DNA of 64,000 bases from Kryptolebias marmoratus (Eukaryota; Chordata; Actinopteri; Cyprinodontiformes; Rivulidae): assembly GCF_001649575.2 (NCBI RefSeq), contig NC_051444.1, forward strand, positions 26,498,563 through 26,562,562, read 5' to 3'. This document shows positions 32,936-45,699 of the stretch, piece after piece. Position numbers and translations under genes: made by a program. The first letter of the stretch is position 1, and each line of letters begins with the position of its first letter. The notes beneath the pieces were generated by a model. It was given only the letters and a program-made list of their open reading frames with translations, ran no database searches and had not been told where the DNA came from.

Positions 32936-34639
32936 TAGAAAATTCTCTTTTAGTAGTAGCCTCCTTTTGTTATTTGTGGAAGGCAATGTTTAGTCAAAAT
33001 ATTGATTCAATTATTCAGATTCACCTAAATGCAATGAAGGGAGCCAGAATGAGGCCTAAAAGCCAGCTTTTGCAAACCCAATTGAAATGCATCACATATG
33101 TTTATCTTGGCTCCGATCACTAACTGAACAAACTCAAATGACACAGGGAAGGAAAATCCTGCACTGTTTTTGTTGTTGTCCTTAACCTCTATTTTTTTTT
33201 TTTTACCTCTGAGCGAAAACATAATTAACTCTTTAAAATCGCAACCTGGAGGCAGAAAATAGAAACAATCCGGCTTCCCTAGAGACAACAGATAAATGTT
33301 TCTCAAAATGAGCTGAGGAAGAAATAACTAGCACAGTATAACTCACAATGACACATGGGCCTGAGATAACATTTCTCTTACTAATGCTGCTCTCCTTCAT
33401 GCTTTCAGTCATCTGCAATGCTTAGTTTCATCACTTTGTTAAGATTCCGTTTAAAGGGGGAGCCGCCATCAGCTGGTTAACATACTATACATGTAATTTC
33501 TATCATTTTAAATTTCACATCTGATAAAGATCACATCTGCAAGCCACGAGGGATTAAAAATTCAATTACAGTTATCAAAAAATGACAGCAAAGCAAATTT
33601 AGCAAAAAAATAAATAAAAAAAAGACAGCCTGTTACGTCAGTCTGCTTGTTTAAAATTAGTTGAATATAAACCACATGCTGCAGGCTTTGCTTGGGGTAA
33701 TTGGCCCCCTACAAAAAGTGAAATATCTTAACACATTGTCACTGCTTTCTCCACCTCTGTAGGTTCATTGCTGCCTGGGATGATGGAAGCTAATGAAGTG
33801 TTGCAATGTTGCACTACTGGAGAGGCTGCCGAGAAGCTGTGGGAGTCATGTGGAGTGGAAAAAAAAAAAAAAAGAACAAAAAAACCCAGGCAAACCGGGA
33901 ATGGGAGGGTGGGGGGAGTAAATTGTGAGAGGAAATGTGGGAGGTGAAAAGTTTGACAGACAGTGAGACTCCTATCTGGCACCAAGCCCCCTTATGTGTC
34001 AAGTCTGAGCTCCCTGATGAGTCATTCAGTTCGAGGAAACAAGCAAACTTTCACCTGTTTATTCTAAGAGATAGTCATATGTTCAGTTTATCTGATAAAC
34101 ATTGGATAAAATATAGAGTTCTAAGATGTTATAGTTTTAAGTTGTTAAATATTACCTTTTGTTCAAATGTTGCAACCAATCATTCAACTGCAAACTGCAA
34201 ACATCTCTTTCTGTATGCAAACCTCTGGACCTACTTTCATTATTTTAAAAAAAATGTTGTTCATCTCTGGAATTTTGTACATCAATTCCTTGTTTTTAGG
34301 GAGGAGAATCTTATTGTTTGGGCTTTTCACCTCATAGTCAGTATACAACCTGCTTCCACTATTGCTTTAAAAACTTAATGAGATCAAATATAAACACAGA
34401 ATTATTGAAGAAAGCCAAGGTTAGCTAAACACAAAGTACTTTTAAAGTGACAAGTAAGAAAAAAAAAAGACACTAGTTTTCAAGTTTTAAGGAGTCATGA
34501 CGCAAGATAAAGATCCTCTGCAAGAATCCACTTGTAATTATTACTAAAAGAGCACTTCACTGTCAGACTGCAGGTTTACTTGGGGTTCCTAGAGGTTCTA
34601 AAATGGGGAGGATCTTTCAGTCATCAGGCTCATCTCTGG
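32936..34639. other. Unannotated stretch
   Basis: A 147-codon plus-strand frame (33935-34378) has no recognisable domain, is AT-driven (Phe, Leu, Asn-rich) and lacks convincing splice context. Not called as a gene. Confidence 0.4.
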
Positions 34640-35205
34640 TCGATTCAACCGCCAGTTGCTGTCTGTGAGGCTGGCACTCTGTCTACTTGTAACACTAAGC
34701 TTAAGACTTTCGTTTTTGAGAAATCCTACATGTAGGGTTGGTTTAGGTTTCCTGAGCTATCCTTTAGTTTCCCTGCTATAGGCTTAGACTGCTGACATAC
34801 TGACCACATTTCCTCACTATTCTGTCTTTATCTACTCTCCATGTTTATACATGCAACTATTGCTCTCATTAAACTGATTTTCTTTGTTTTCCTTCCCGTA
34901 GAAACTCCATCTGGACCAATTCTTCTGTGTTTGCCTGCGTCTCTTTCCTGACCCCTCAAACTCCAGCTGACTGAGGCCAATGGCCACCTGTTCTGATCCT
35001 GATTCTGCTGAAGGTTACTTCCTGTTAAAATAGAGTCATTCCTTTCTACTGTTGTCTCCTTGCTTGTTTAGGATGAGAGATTGAGCGAAGTGAAGATTCA
35101 ACACAATCTGCTGGCTTCCTTAGACACATTTTACTAATTGGCATTTCATAATGTATGTGTACTGTAATGTAATAGTAACTGAATTGACTAACTGGATCTG
35201 AATCT
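34640..35205 (+). repeat. LINE C-terminal/3' UTR remnant
   Basis: A familiar teleost LINE 3' region: 'ggctggcactctgtctactt', 'gcttaagactttcgtttttg', 'gctataggcttagactgctg', 'gattctgctgaaggttactt' 'cctgttaaaatagagtc' and a 'aactgaattgactaactgg' tail. No reverse transcriptase domain remains. The clade is not assigned. Confidence 0.7.
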
Positions 35206-38037
35206 AAATCGGATTTATGATTTGGTCTTTTTCATCCACTTATCCTTCTAGGGGGTCCTAAGGTGGCCAGGATGTTTTGCCCAGTGAGACAAAAGCCACA
35301 GTCTGAGTCTCCTACTTTTTAGACACTAACTATGACACCACTTTGTTAAGATTCAAACCAGTCTTTCATCCCCCCTTTTTTAACTTAAATCAACCTGTAA
35401 ATTTACTTTTGCTGTGGCGAGGTCTCTGCTAGTGAACTTTAAGCTAATACCAGAATAGATACTATTAACATAGCTGAAACAAATGCTGTACAGCATCCAA
35501 CAGTTCTGTGGCAGCATGAGGGCCGTGACTGGTTAAAAACACAAATAGCAGATAAAATGTGAGAACACGAAACCAATCAGATCCTCTAGGATCTTAAATG
35601 CTGCATTAATGATTTCCAGTTATTTCTGCAGGTAAGTTCATGCTTACCTGTCGTCCCCAATTATGGACAATAATACCTTGCAAAAACTTTGTGTGTGGAC
35701 CTTACAAATTTTGTTGAACACAGATTCAAGCACCATTTAAACACCACAAGGTTCTGTTGTTTTGTTGTTTTTTTTCTCTTTACATTTCGGACTTCTATGA
35801 CAACAAACATACCTCGATTGATGTGCATTTTTAGTGACAAGGTGGAATCATGATAAAGACTGCAAATCTTAAAACGAGTTATTTTGAAACAGATCCATAA
35901 AACTGAAGAGCACAAGAAAGCTTCTATACACTTGATTGATCACTGTTCCAGCATTTGAATGGAGTTTGTTTGGTTTAAACAGTGAGTAAACAAGATGTTT
36001 TGAAGCTAAATCAGTCAATAACCCTGCAAATATGGAGTGCTGTGAGAGGCCTCACTGAAATGCAGCAGTCTGGTACTTAACAAAAGAAAATATCACCACC
36101 GCCACCATCCCTCCCACCTCCCTCAACTCTGTAGTTATTATGACAAATTGCTGCATTTGTGGGATTGAAATGCATCAACACATTTCATTGAACATCTCCC
36201 ATGTGAACTGTTTTTTTTAGCTGCACTCTCTCATTTCCAACGTCAGTCACACCACTCAGGCTTTACTCCACCCACCAGTCATCATCCCAGTCACCATCAG
36301 CCGTCATCCTTTTTTCTTTCTTCCATCTTTCTGTCAGCAGACACCACCCTTCCTAAGCTAAAATCAATATTATATGGAGTGTGGTTACACACTCTCAACT
36401 GCTATCTCTCATGTTTAATTTACCTTCAGAAGGCATGAACAGTTTCTTCTTCTGTCTTTGAGACATGCATATAAATTATACTTTCTGATTGATAATATGA
36501 TTAAATATATATTTATATTTTTAAATCAGTTATCTCTTTGTAAATTTGCATGATCTACAGTTGATATATGACATAAACAATCCTCATCAATAAGGCTTTG
36601 TTCTTAATGTGAGAGTACATTTATCAAACAAGAGAAAAAAAAACTAAAATAGAGGAATTTCCGTATCATACAAGCATTGTCATTTTATTTCAGGTTACCT
36701 TGTGGGTGGAAGTCTTTCAGACCATTAAAGGTTTAACTCTGCCATGTTTCAAAATTATTTTATTTATGTTTTAATCTGTTCACAATATTCCAAAATAACA
36801 AATAAATGTCCTGTAAGCTCATTAAAATACTAAAAATGATATCATATCATTTTTTTTTGCCCTGTTTTATTTATGTTCCTGGAAATATTAAGCAACTTCC
36901 CTGTGCTTTGTAAAATTGCTGAATACATTTAAAACTAGTATACCTGAAGCTGAAAGAAGTGTCTTTCAAGCTCCTGAAGCTAAAAAGTCTCTATCATTTT
37001 AACATATTAAGAAGTTTAAAACCACCTTTAGGTTTTCTCATTTGGCTTCCCAGCTAAAAACAATAACTTCTGATGAAGGAGTCTGGTCAGACTGATAATC
37101 AACAAGCCAGTAGACACTTTGAATTGATCCAGAGTTTTTTCAATGGAAATAGAAGAATCTTATGGAAGAATAACTACTGATGCAGCAATCGACCAACTCA
37201 ACATCAATGATACAGACAGGAATCATTATTCATTAATAGATATGTGAAAGTCCTTATTGAAGCATTGTACTGCTGAGCGATTCTCAATACACCAGATCCA
37301 CTTCAATCCACTAAATCCACTGTTTTGTTGAAGGAGACAAATTAGTTATTTGACCACAAACAGCTTTTTGTTTTCAAGAAAACCAGGCAGATTTTAAACA
37401 TCACCTCAAAATCACTAGTAATGGTTTTTTGTTTTTTTTTTTCAGCAACAGGGTCTCAGTTCAAGATAAAAGGAAGATGGACGCTAAAAGTAATTATGGA
37501 CCAATGGTGAATGAGTGGAATTATAATATAATCTAAAAATTACCCTGCAATTAAATCACAGTGTTAAGAGTTAGACACTTTCAGTAAATCCAATGAAAAA
37601 AAATGTCTTTTTCTAAAATACAGCAATTTATAACTTTGAGCTACCAGTAGAGAGGACAACTGAGTGGACCAAACAAGAAAACCAAAAGCATTGGTGAGAA
37701 TAACAATGAATTTAAGCTATCATGTAAAACTGATAAGGTTGTCATGTTAATGAAAAGGCCACACCATATTAATGAAATGTAAAAATGTTTAGAACCTCTA
37801 AACCCAATAAAGAATCAATGTTTTTACACACAACATTAGGGACTGGATTATTCCAGCTGTCCACATATATATGGCAACCCATTCCCATTTCTTATCACAG
37901 CAATATTCATGGTTTGAAACCAAACATAAATGACCTAAAAACATATAAAGGATTAAATGTATCATGCAAGTGAAACATTCACTGGGAAGTATACTGCAAA
38001 AAAGTAATTTTTCTGTTGTTTGTTTTGTTTTCTGTAA
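35206..38037. other. Unannotated AT-rich stretch
   Basis: Short frames only. No gene or repeat family recognised over about 2.8 kb. Confidence 0.4.
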
Positions 38038-38215
38038 ATGTAACATACAGGGTACTTAGTGTGTAACACATATAGTACTTACAAGGTAACATTTTGGGTG
38101 CTTAGTGGATAAAATATAAGGTACTTAATGAGTAGTATACAGGGTACTTACTGTGTAACATATTGAGTGTTTACAAGGTAACATACAGAGTACTTAGTGA
38201 ATAACATACCATACA
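38038..38215 (-). repeat. Minisatellite, reverse complement of the 2.6 kb array
   Basis: Units such as 'gggtacttactgtgtaacat' and 'agagtacttagtgaataaca' repeat about every 22-25 bp, the reverse complement of 'atgttacacagtaagtaccc'. Confidence 0.8.
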
Positions 38216-39449
38216 AATTGGATGGTAACTTGAGTTCACCAATGTCTTTGTGCAACAAATTATTAGAGGGAGTCATCAGCCCTCAATAAATTACAATAAG
38301 CTATAAAATACATTACCTGTGATAAGTTATCTGATCTTATATGATATGATATGAATGATTTTACAACAACAAATTAAACACTATTCCAACCAGACCTAAC
38401 ACTTCAGTGAGTTGAATTTAAATAATTGTAAGCATTCTGCAAACAAATGAAAACAATGGTTCCTCCTCGTTTCCATGTTTCAGAATAATGTCATTGTAAA
38501 TCATCCCAAAGTGGTCTTTCCTCACCCTTGGTCTAGGAACTAAATCACACCTTAAAACCCAGAGGAGAGCTGGCAGACAAAGTGGAGACCTTCTTAGTGG
38601 TTCAGCCAGCCACAGATCAATATTTCTACTGTAATTCCATCAAGTTTCATTACAGCCACAGCTTTGGGAGAAAAGAAGGATCGAGAAACAGGATGGCCTT
38701 AATGATTCGTCTTGAAGCAATTCAGGAGAATTTACAGATGATCGGGCTCTCACACTAAAAAAGGAATAAAACTGGATACAATTCAGGCAACTCCTGAACA
38801 GAACTCTCATTGTATTATCAGACTTCATTCAGTTGTACTTTTAAAAATATTACAAGGGATAAAGGGGGGTGGGGATACTTCAACAAACATTTAAACTACC
38901 TCAAGCTTGATGGCTGTGAGCTCCTTTTGGGCATGCTGCTTTCATTTCCAGTGCCTTCACTCAGTAAACAACCTTATATTCAGTTCAGATTTAACGCAGA
39001 AACTCTGCATTCCACTAAGATAAATTCACCAGTGTTGGCAGAAAGTGGTTCCTGCTGAATCAAGCCCTGTAACTGTTGTACAGTTCTCAATTAAAGATGA
39101 GAACACATTTTAAGAGTAACATCTAAAAGAAACTGGAATGGCAATGAAAACACACCACTTCTTTATGATGAACACATAGAGCAGGTTCGGTATATGTGAT
39201 GAGGAACCCACCAACAAAAGGCCAATGCCGAGAAACAGTAGAACTCATCAGCACATAAATATGTAGTCATTCATTTTGGATTATAGTACTTCTTCTGTGA
39301 TTAACCTGGTCTTAGCCATACCTGAATCACGCTCAGGTGTATTTGTACAGCACATTTCATACCTCTGGCTTTTACTCAGCAGTCTGCTTGGAAAAGAGCT
39401 CAAACCCTAACATATGTTTAAAACTTAATTACCCAAAACATGTCAGAAG
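38216..39449. other. Unannotated stretch
   Basis: No gene recognised. The patch 39290-39380 is less AT-rich but carries no frame. Confidence 0.4.
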
Positions 39450-39457
39450 ACATACAA

Positions 39458-39650
39458 CAGTGGTATCCAATCCTGCTCCTGCAGGGCCACTATCTTGCAT
39501 GTTTTAGTTGTTTCCCTGCCCTTCAGCAGGTCTTCAAGTTCTTCAGAAACCTGTTAATCACTCATTCATTCAAATCAGGTGTGTCAAAGCAGAGAAACAC
39601 CTAAAACATGCAGGATAGTGGCTCTCCAGGACCAGGATCGGACACCACTG
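39458..39650. mobile_element. hAT-type MITE, 193 bp, with perfect 8 bp target duplication
   Basis: It starts 'cagtggtatccaatcctgct' and ends 'aggatcggacaccactg', imperfect inverted repeats that extend about 60 bp inward with 'cttgcatgttttagttg' against 'aacatgcaggatag'. The flanks are 'acatacaa' at 39450-39457 and 39651-39658. The interior is shared with the remnant at 17786-17902. Confidence 0.9.
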
Positions 39651-39658
39651 ACATACAA

Positions 39659-40442
39659 TATTAGAAAGATACGACTCTAAAACTGGTATCTAATAAGTAC
39701 AAACTCTGAACATTACTTAAAACATGAAAGAAAGAGAAGCATAAAAATGTGTTGACATTTTAAAAGACAAAATTGTGATTGACCATTGCCAGCCACTGAT
39801 TTGCTTTTTTTTTTTCTAACAAAAAACAAAACAAAAACATGAGCGCTTGTCATCTGAATTCTGCAATTAAAAAGAACAAAAAACATAAAAACCACCACAG
39901 TTTAAAGAAACTACAGTTTCCCTGTGAGTTAAGTTGTCAGGTTGATTATATGGAACCAGATTTTCTTTTGAGGAGAAAGATGAAAAACGATTCTGCGCAC
40001 AACAAATGCATGAAATTAAGTCACACTTAAACATCTACAATTACATTTAAAAGTGCACTGTGGCTTTCATCAAAACTAATTAAAGCAAACACAACACATG
40101 CAGGCTGCTGATTTCATGCTGCGTCTTCTGTATTTAATTGACAAGTAATGATTAAAATGTTGCCTGCTCAATAATTATTCTTTAAATGGTAAGAGTGTTT
40201 TCAGTAAACAAGTTATTCAGCACAGTAAAACCAAAACTATATACCTAAAGAAAAATGTGATAGCTTAAATTCCAATAAAAATTAAAACATCAGTCTATTT
40301 TTTTTTTTTTTTTTGAAGCAGCTGATGAAATGTGTATGAGGAAAGGAAACTATATTGTTTTCTACACTTGTGGAAATAACCTTTGCAGTTCTACAAATTC
40401 TGAAAAAAATGGGATCCTAAAATTAGGCAGCAGTACATACTT
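39659..40442. other. Unannotated AT-rich stretch
   Basis: A poly-T run lies near 40300. No gene or repeat family recognised. Confidence 0.4.
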
Positions 40443-40520
40443 CTGCCTGGTACTTACGGAGTAACATACAGAGTACCTACGGGTTAACACAAAGGGTACT
40501 TACCAGGTAACATACCATAA
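40443..40520 (-). repeat. Minisatellite, third site of the 22-25 bp family
   Basis: Three or four units of 'ggtacttacggagtaacata' 'cagag' type lie directly against the reverse family A copy at 40525. Confidence 0.8.
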
Positions 40521-40524
40521 TATT

Positions 40525-40960
40525 AGCTAGCTGTGGCAGCCGTCTTGAATCGGGTTGTTTCCAAAAGCTAATCAGTTGTAGATGTAGATTCAATGACTAT
40601 TTTTTGAAAGTTTCTGTAAAATATGTCCAGTTGTTCAAGAGATATTTTGCTAACAGACAGAGTTCACTCCCACAGTTAATGGCAAAGTTTTGGAAACAAA
40701 TCTCACACAATCAATAAGCACTCAGACCATAAGTTGTGGATGACTCTCAGCTACTAACACACACTATTTTAGCTCAGTTACTGGAAAACTGTCTGAGGAA
40801 AGGATTGATTAAAAAAGTTAATCAATGATAGTAGTGCATCTAATAATTGCTTTGTAAGATTTTAATTAAAATCCATCCAGGGATTCATGAGATATTTTCC
40901 TAAATACACACAAATATGTGCAAAACCTGACTGCCTTTTTACTTGAGCTGATCGGTTACT
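40525..40960 (-). repeat. Family A repeat, reverse orientation, 3'-truncated
   Basis: On the plus strand it shows 'ggcagccgtcttgaatcggg', 'ctaatcagttgtagatgtag', 'gagatattttgctaacagac', then a second unit ending 'ccagggattcatgagatatt'. The two-unit structure matches the other long copies. The terminal hairpin side is missing where the minisatellite abuts. Confidence 0.72.
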
Positions 40961-41179
40961 GAATCACCCAAATTAATGATCTGAATACTCGCATTAAATC
41001 AGGACGCACAAGTCTGAGGTCTCCATTTAACCCGGATCCTGCATGTCCTCGTTGTGCAGTCATACGAGTCAGGTTAAAGACTCACCGGAGAAACAGTGGA
41101 CTCAGGTGAGTCTGTTAACGGACTTCACTCCAGTGAGTACATCTAAGTTTAATTTTGTGTAATATATAATATAATAACT

Positions 41180-41295
41180 CCTGTTTCCTCCCACAGACCA
41201 AAAATATGCATGTTAGGTTAATTGATGACTCTAAAATTGTCCCTAGGTGTGAGTGTGAGTGGTTGTTTGTCTATATTTGTCTATATGTGTATACC
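41180..41295 (+). repeat. SINE body fragment
   Basis: The stretch 'ctgtttcctcccacagacca', 'atatgcatgttaggttaatt' and 'gtgtgagtgtgagtggttgt' matches, in reverse, the middle of the SINE at 42525-42900. Confidence 0.7.
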
Positions 41296-42524
41296 ACTTC
41301 TACTTCTTACCTTTTTACCTGATAAATAAAGCCACAGGACACACAACTCTTAACTCTCAAATGCTGAGAATATCTACATGCTTTTGAGCTTTCCATTTGG
41401 CATTGATCCAATGTGTGTAAAATCACTGCCAGTATAGATCACTGGAAAATCTATAGCAAAAAGGAAATAATTTCCAGTTCTTACAGTACAGGAGTGCCAA
41501 ACATAACAGACCTTATTTGTTCCTTTTTTCTTCTTCTTCTCTTTGTTTGGTGTGAGAGTGATGAGTGGAGGTAGAATGAAAGCTGCTGCTGTAGTTGTTG
41601 TTATGTGTGTGTTGTGATTCACTACAACTGTCTGGCCAAAGAAGAAAGGAGGATGGTTGACTCACGAGAGCAGAGTGTTTACAGCTTTTCAGCTGAGCTC
41701 TGCTTATTGTACCTATAAAGTCATTTTATAGCTTCTGTAAAAAGGAACCCACACAGCCACAATTCTTTCTAGCATCAACATACTCTGCTTCCAAAAGCCT
41801 AATTTTACCAAAACATTTACAGCGTGTTGATTAATGTCTCTTAAAACGGCCCTAGCTGTTTCCAGACGTCATTGCTTAAAGATTTTAGCTTCAGCCAAAA
41901 GTGAGAACTTTTTTTTTTGGTCTGATGGGCGTAGATTTGTTTCTTTCTGCCACCATAAGGTGAAAAATAAAATCATTTAGGTATAAAGGACATTGTTCAA
42001 TTGTTCCACCTGAGATTTTTAAACTCCAAGCAGATAATCTCAGGCTACTCTACATTCTGACTAAGAATGCTGATCTGGTTGTGTTGTGTCCTCTTTACCT
42101 CTATTTACTGTTTCTTGTGACTGGAGAGGAAAGTTTTTTTAAGTTTAACTAAAAAAAAAAAAAAGTTTTGTTTTTCTTGTTTCTCCCATTTTTGTGTGCT
42201 TGTATTTGAGTAGAATTGTCAAAGTTTTCAAAGATGATAGCCTGTTTATATTGTTCATAATGATCTTCTTCTTTCTTTGTTTTAGTGTGAGTTTCTGTGC
42301 CAAGATCAGTAGAGATGGTTTTCAATAAGACACCTATACCAGCAAAGCATCAGTCCAAGACATAAATTAAAACAAACAGATCATGAAGTGTACAACAACT
42401 CCATGGGTCCGTACAATGAAGCAAGTGGAACATATTCAAAACATCTTATGGTGATTGGGGGGGTATTTTTTATTTTTTTTTAACTTAGGATATCTGTGAG
42501 ATCATGTTCAGTGTAAAGTAAAAG
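41296..42524. other. Unannotated stretch
   Basis: No gene recognised. Confidence 0.4.
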
Positions 42525-42900
42525 CAATCCATTCATTTTCCTTAACCTGTTTTTCCATGCAGGGTTGCAGGGGAGCTGGTGCCTAACTGCTCTGGTCATT
42601 GTGCTACAGGCACGGTACGCCCTGCCTGTACTGGTTGCAAGTCCATCTCAGAGCCACATAGACACAAACAAGACAACCACTCACACTCTAAGTTACACCC
42701 ATTTAGAGTTACCAATGAACCTAAAAATGCATGTTTTAGTTAGTGGAAGGAAACCGGAGTACCTGGAGAAAACCCAGACATGCTTGGGGAGAACATACAA
42801 ACTCCACACAGAAAGGTCCCCGCTGGGTTTGAACCTGCAACCTTCTTGCTGTGAGGCAACAGCTCTAGCCACTGTTCGACTGAGTCACCCAGAAAGTAAA
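42525..42900 (-). repeat. tRNA-derived SINE, near full length, reverse orientation
   Basis: On the minus strand it starts with a tRNA-like head, 'gtgactcagtcgaacagtgg', 'gttgcctcacagcaagaagg' and B box 'ggttcaaaccc'. The body runs 'ggagtttgtatgttctcccc', 'gtactccggtttccttccac' and 'ggggagctggtgcc'-type sequence on the plus strand. It ends in a 'ccattcattttcctta' tail on the plus strand. This is a common teleost SINE. A 134-codon frame crossing it is not a gene. Confidence 0.85.
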
Positions 42901-44180
42901 TGGAAATTGAAAAGTCAACAGCAACCATTGATGGATGGAGATGAATATATCCAACAAAATATTGCCTGATCACATTCTAAAATACTTATATTTGCTCATT
43001 TCATTGTTAGTTTAGGACTATTAAAATTCTGAAGTGTGCCCCTTAGAAAACCTTTGTTGGGCCAGACATCTCTAGCACTTTGCCCTCCATCTACATTGCA
43101 AAAAAGATTGGGGCACCTCTAGCTCTTAGTGTGGGGCATAGTAGGAGGGGAGAGGGTGAAATCGGACCCATCCATTGTGTACATGCCTTCTTTCCTGGTA
43201 ACTCGGCTACATAGCATATCAAGGCAAGATTTTATTTTTCCTAAATAGGTCATCATTAGATGTTAACCAGGATTTGTGTTTTCCCAGCCTTCACCAGATA
43301 TTTATTTTCCTAAAAAAAATAACCATGTATTTATTCTTCCAACCATAACTGTCTGCTTTTGTTATCTTTTACCAGCTATGTAATTTAGAAAAGCCAAGCA
43401 AAGAAAACAGAATGAATGGAAAATCCTCCAGGATTTCTGTTGTGAAACGGTGATGTCCAAAGTGAAATAACAAATGAAACTGAGTTTTCTACTAAATTGG
43501 AACTGGAGATTTGATAGAAGAAAGAGGCTGCTTGTGTAACAGACACCACCTAACTTACCTCCTCCTAATACCACATCACTTTTGCTAAATAAAACTTTCC
43601 TTCAGTTGAGAACCCTGCACCATTTGTGAATGCCTCAAAAGAAATAAAATAAAATGTTAAAATAAATCTGTAAGGCAGGTGGACTTTGTGTCTATGTTTA
43701 ACAAAACTCTACAGACCACATACAGACACATTTTAAACATCTAGGTGTTTCCCTGGTGATTTTATGCACTGCCAAATAAACTCACTGAATCCTACACTTC
43801 ACTTTGGATAAGCACCTTTGCTTTGTTTGTTCCTTTTGAAAAAATTAATGCAAAGAACTGTTGTTTATGAATTTTACTGATGAGACCAGTTCTAGTGCAG
43901 CGTTCGTTCACTTTGCACTTACGTCATCTTGACCACCTAATGTTTAATAGATTCACATGTTGTTCTGTTATTGTTGGGGAAAATGTTACACTGCAGTAGG
44001 AGCCAAACGTCATAACTCTTGAGCCGTGGACACAGAAATGAAAATGTTTCCTGGGGTTTAACAACAGTGGCGCCTTTATTTTTTTGAACAACCTGCCTTT
44101 CACACTGCAGGATCAAGGAGAAAAACACAACGACCTGGATCACATGTTTGCAAAAAGAGGGATTCGCAGGAAGTGAAAAT
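42901..44180. other. Unannotated stretch
   Basis: Short frames without motifs; no repeat recognised. Confidence 0.4.
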
Positions 44181-44188
44181 TATCAAAC

Positions 44189-44450
44189 TTTATTGAATTA
44201 TTAAAAACACTGAGTTTTCATTACACTTGGCAATGACTGCTACAGTGTGCCGAAGGCAAAACACGGCTGTAACCAATGAGGTCATTCTACACATTAACTG
44301 TAACAACAGTACATGCTGGTTAGAGTCGTGTTAACACATGTGTGACATAAATTCCGTTCCACAGCTACAAAAATTTGGCCCAAGGCTTTTCTTGCTTCTA
44401 TATCGTTCTTCCATGCTGAGCTCTTCGCAGTGAGGTCATCATTCAGCCCT
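44189..44450 (-). CDS. Possible last exon of an unidentified minus-strand gene
   Basis: On the minus strand a pyrimidine-rich tract 'tttgtatctttttttgtgtg' is followed by CAG (44453-44451), a good 3' splice site. From 44449 only one frame is open. It encodes 51 residues beginning 'GLNDDLTAKSSAWKND' and continuing 'IEARKALGQIFVAVERNL', with a TAA at 44296-44294. An AATAAA follows at 44194-44189, a plausible short 3' UTR. The peptide is hydrophilic and helix-prone at first and Cys- and Thr-rich near the end. I do not recognise it. The Trp-Lys-Asn-Asp...Gly-Gln-Ile pattern loosely recalls coiled-coil axonemal proteins, but that is a guess. No upstream exon with matching phase was found, so chance remains possible. 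Confidence 0.4.
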
Positions 44451-44969
44451 CTGCACACAAAAAAAGATACAAAGAAATTGGCAGGATGAGAGTAGCCTCT
44501 TCTTGCTGGTGTTTGACTTTAATTCAAAGAGATCAGAGAAGGCCAACTTCAAAAAAGAATTGCTGCTGAAAGGGCAATAATCTTTTTCAACAGTGTATTT
44601 TTTTTTTATCTACAAGCTGTTGTTCATTTGTAATCTCATTTTATCTATCAGCTTTCTCAAAATGGAGTTGTGGGTTCTCTTCTAGTCCCTACTTTTGTTT
44701 CTAAATCATGTCATTAACAAGGAAAAATGGGCGAAACTTGAGATTTCCCTCTATTAGAGGCAAAACAAAGTTTCCTGGTATTTCCATTTATGTATGTGTA
44801 GAAAGAGCTTTCCATCAAGACAGACAGAACAAATTCAGCACCCCTCTGCAACACAATTCAAAGAAGATATTTTTTGTTGTTTTTCACATAGTTAACAGTT
44901 TGTCATATTTGTCAAAAGCTTTACTGCTCTTTTAAATAAAACCTTATTTTTAAAAAAGTATAAAAAGTC
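44451..44969. other. Unannotated stretch
   Basis: If the neighbouring exon is real, this would be intron. A 75-codon plus-strand frame (44708-44935) has no motif. Confidence 0.4.
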
Positions 44970-45120
44970 AGGTTCTGGGGCGCCACCAAAGGGGGACCAG
45001 GGGGAGGCAAGGGCCATCCCTAAAAGATGCTAGAAAGTGCTCATTTAAATGGTGCTAGTGCTAGTTCAACTATAAACATCCTGTTCCAACCTGCATCAAT
45101 AAAATATAATATGCTGTTTG
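44970..45120 (+). repeat. Possible repeat with GC-rich head
   Basis: The segment 'ggttctggggcgccaccaaa' 'gggggacc' then 'aaaagatgctagaaagtgct' stands out from the AT-rich flanks. It looks like the head of a teleost repeat, with no partner in the window. Confidence 0.35.
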
Positions 45121-45169
45121 CTATTATGTTTTTGCTAATCTGGATCACCACCTAAATTTATTCCACTGT

Positions 45170-45300
45170 TTTTTGTAACAACCCCAACATTTCCTAAACA
45201 TTTTATCCAAATCTGCTCATTAGTTTTTACCTGATCTTTGCTAACAGACAGACAAACAAACCAACGGACACAACCGATAAAAGAACTTCCTTGGTGGAGG
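45170..45300 (+). repeat. Dispersed repeat B, copy 1
   Basis: Contains 'ccaaatctgctcattagttt', 'gctaacagacagacaaacaa' and ends 'cttccttggtggaggtaaca'. This is a widespread animal repeat ending in a 'ccttggcggaggta' motif. A second copy lies at 45335-45690. Confidence 0.65.
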
Positions 45301-45334
45301 TAACAAAAGGGTCACATATGGTAGCAGAGACAAG

Positions 45335-45690
45335 TTTTTAACAAAGGGGTGACCTGTGACCTTGACCTTTGACACCATGAGCCATGAAATCAACAGTGAT
45401 CACCCTCAACGCATGAGGTCTTCAGCTGTGCAGTTTAGCATTCCTGTTATACAGCTGTAGAGTTAGAGCATAGGCTGATCTGTGACCTTGAACTGACAAG
45501 AAATTTGTCAGTATCATCACCAAAATGTAATCACTTATTCCTTGTACCACGTTTGACGTTTCCTGGAAATTTTATGAAAATCTGTTCATAACTTTTTGAG
45601 TAATCTTGTACACAGACAGACAAACAGACAGAAACAGAAGTAGACGCTACTGAAAACAATATAAACTCCTTGGCAGAGGTACTTACTCCA
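45335..45690 (+). repeat. Dispersed repeat B, copy 2
   Basis: Starts with 'gtgacctgtgaccttgacct' 'ttgacacc', carries 'gaaaatctgttcataacttt' and 'acagacagacaaacagacag', and ends 'ctccttggcagaggtactta'. Same orientation as copy 1, about 380 bp downstream at the shared end. Confidence 0.65.
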
Positions 45691-45699
45691 AAATCATTT

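Noticed and set aside
33935..34378. 147-codon plus-strand frame as a gene
   Set aside because: Composition is AT-driven, there is no domain or transmembrane pattern I can support, and no splice or promoter context.
42565..42969. 134-codon frame as a gene
   Set aside because: It runs across a reverse-oriented tRNA-derived SINE whose head, B box and body are recognisable.
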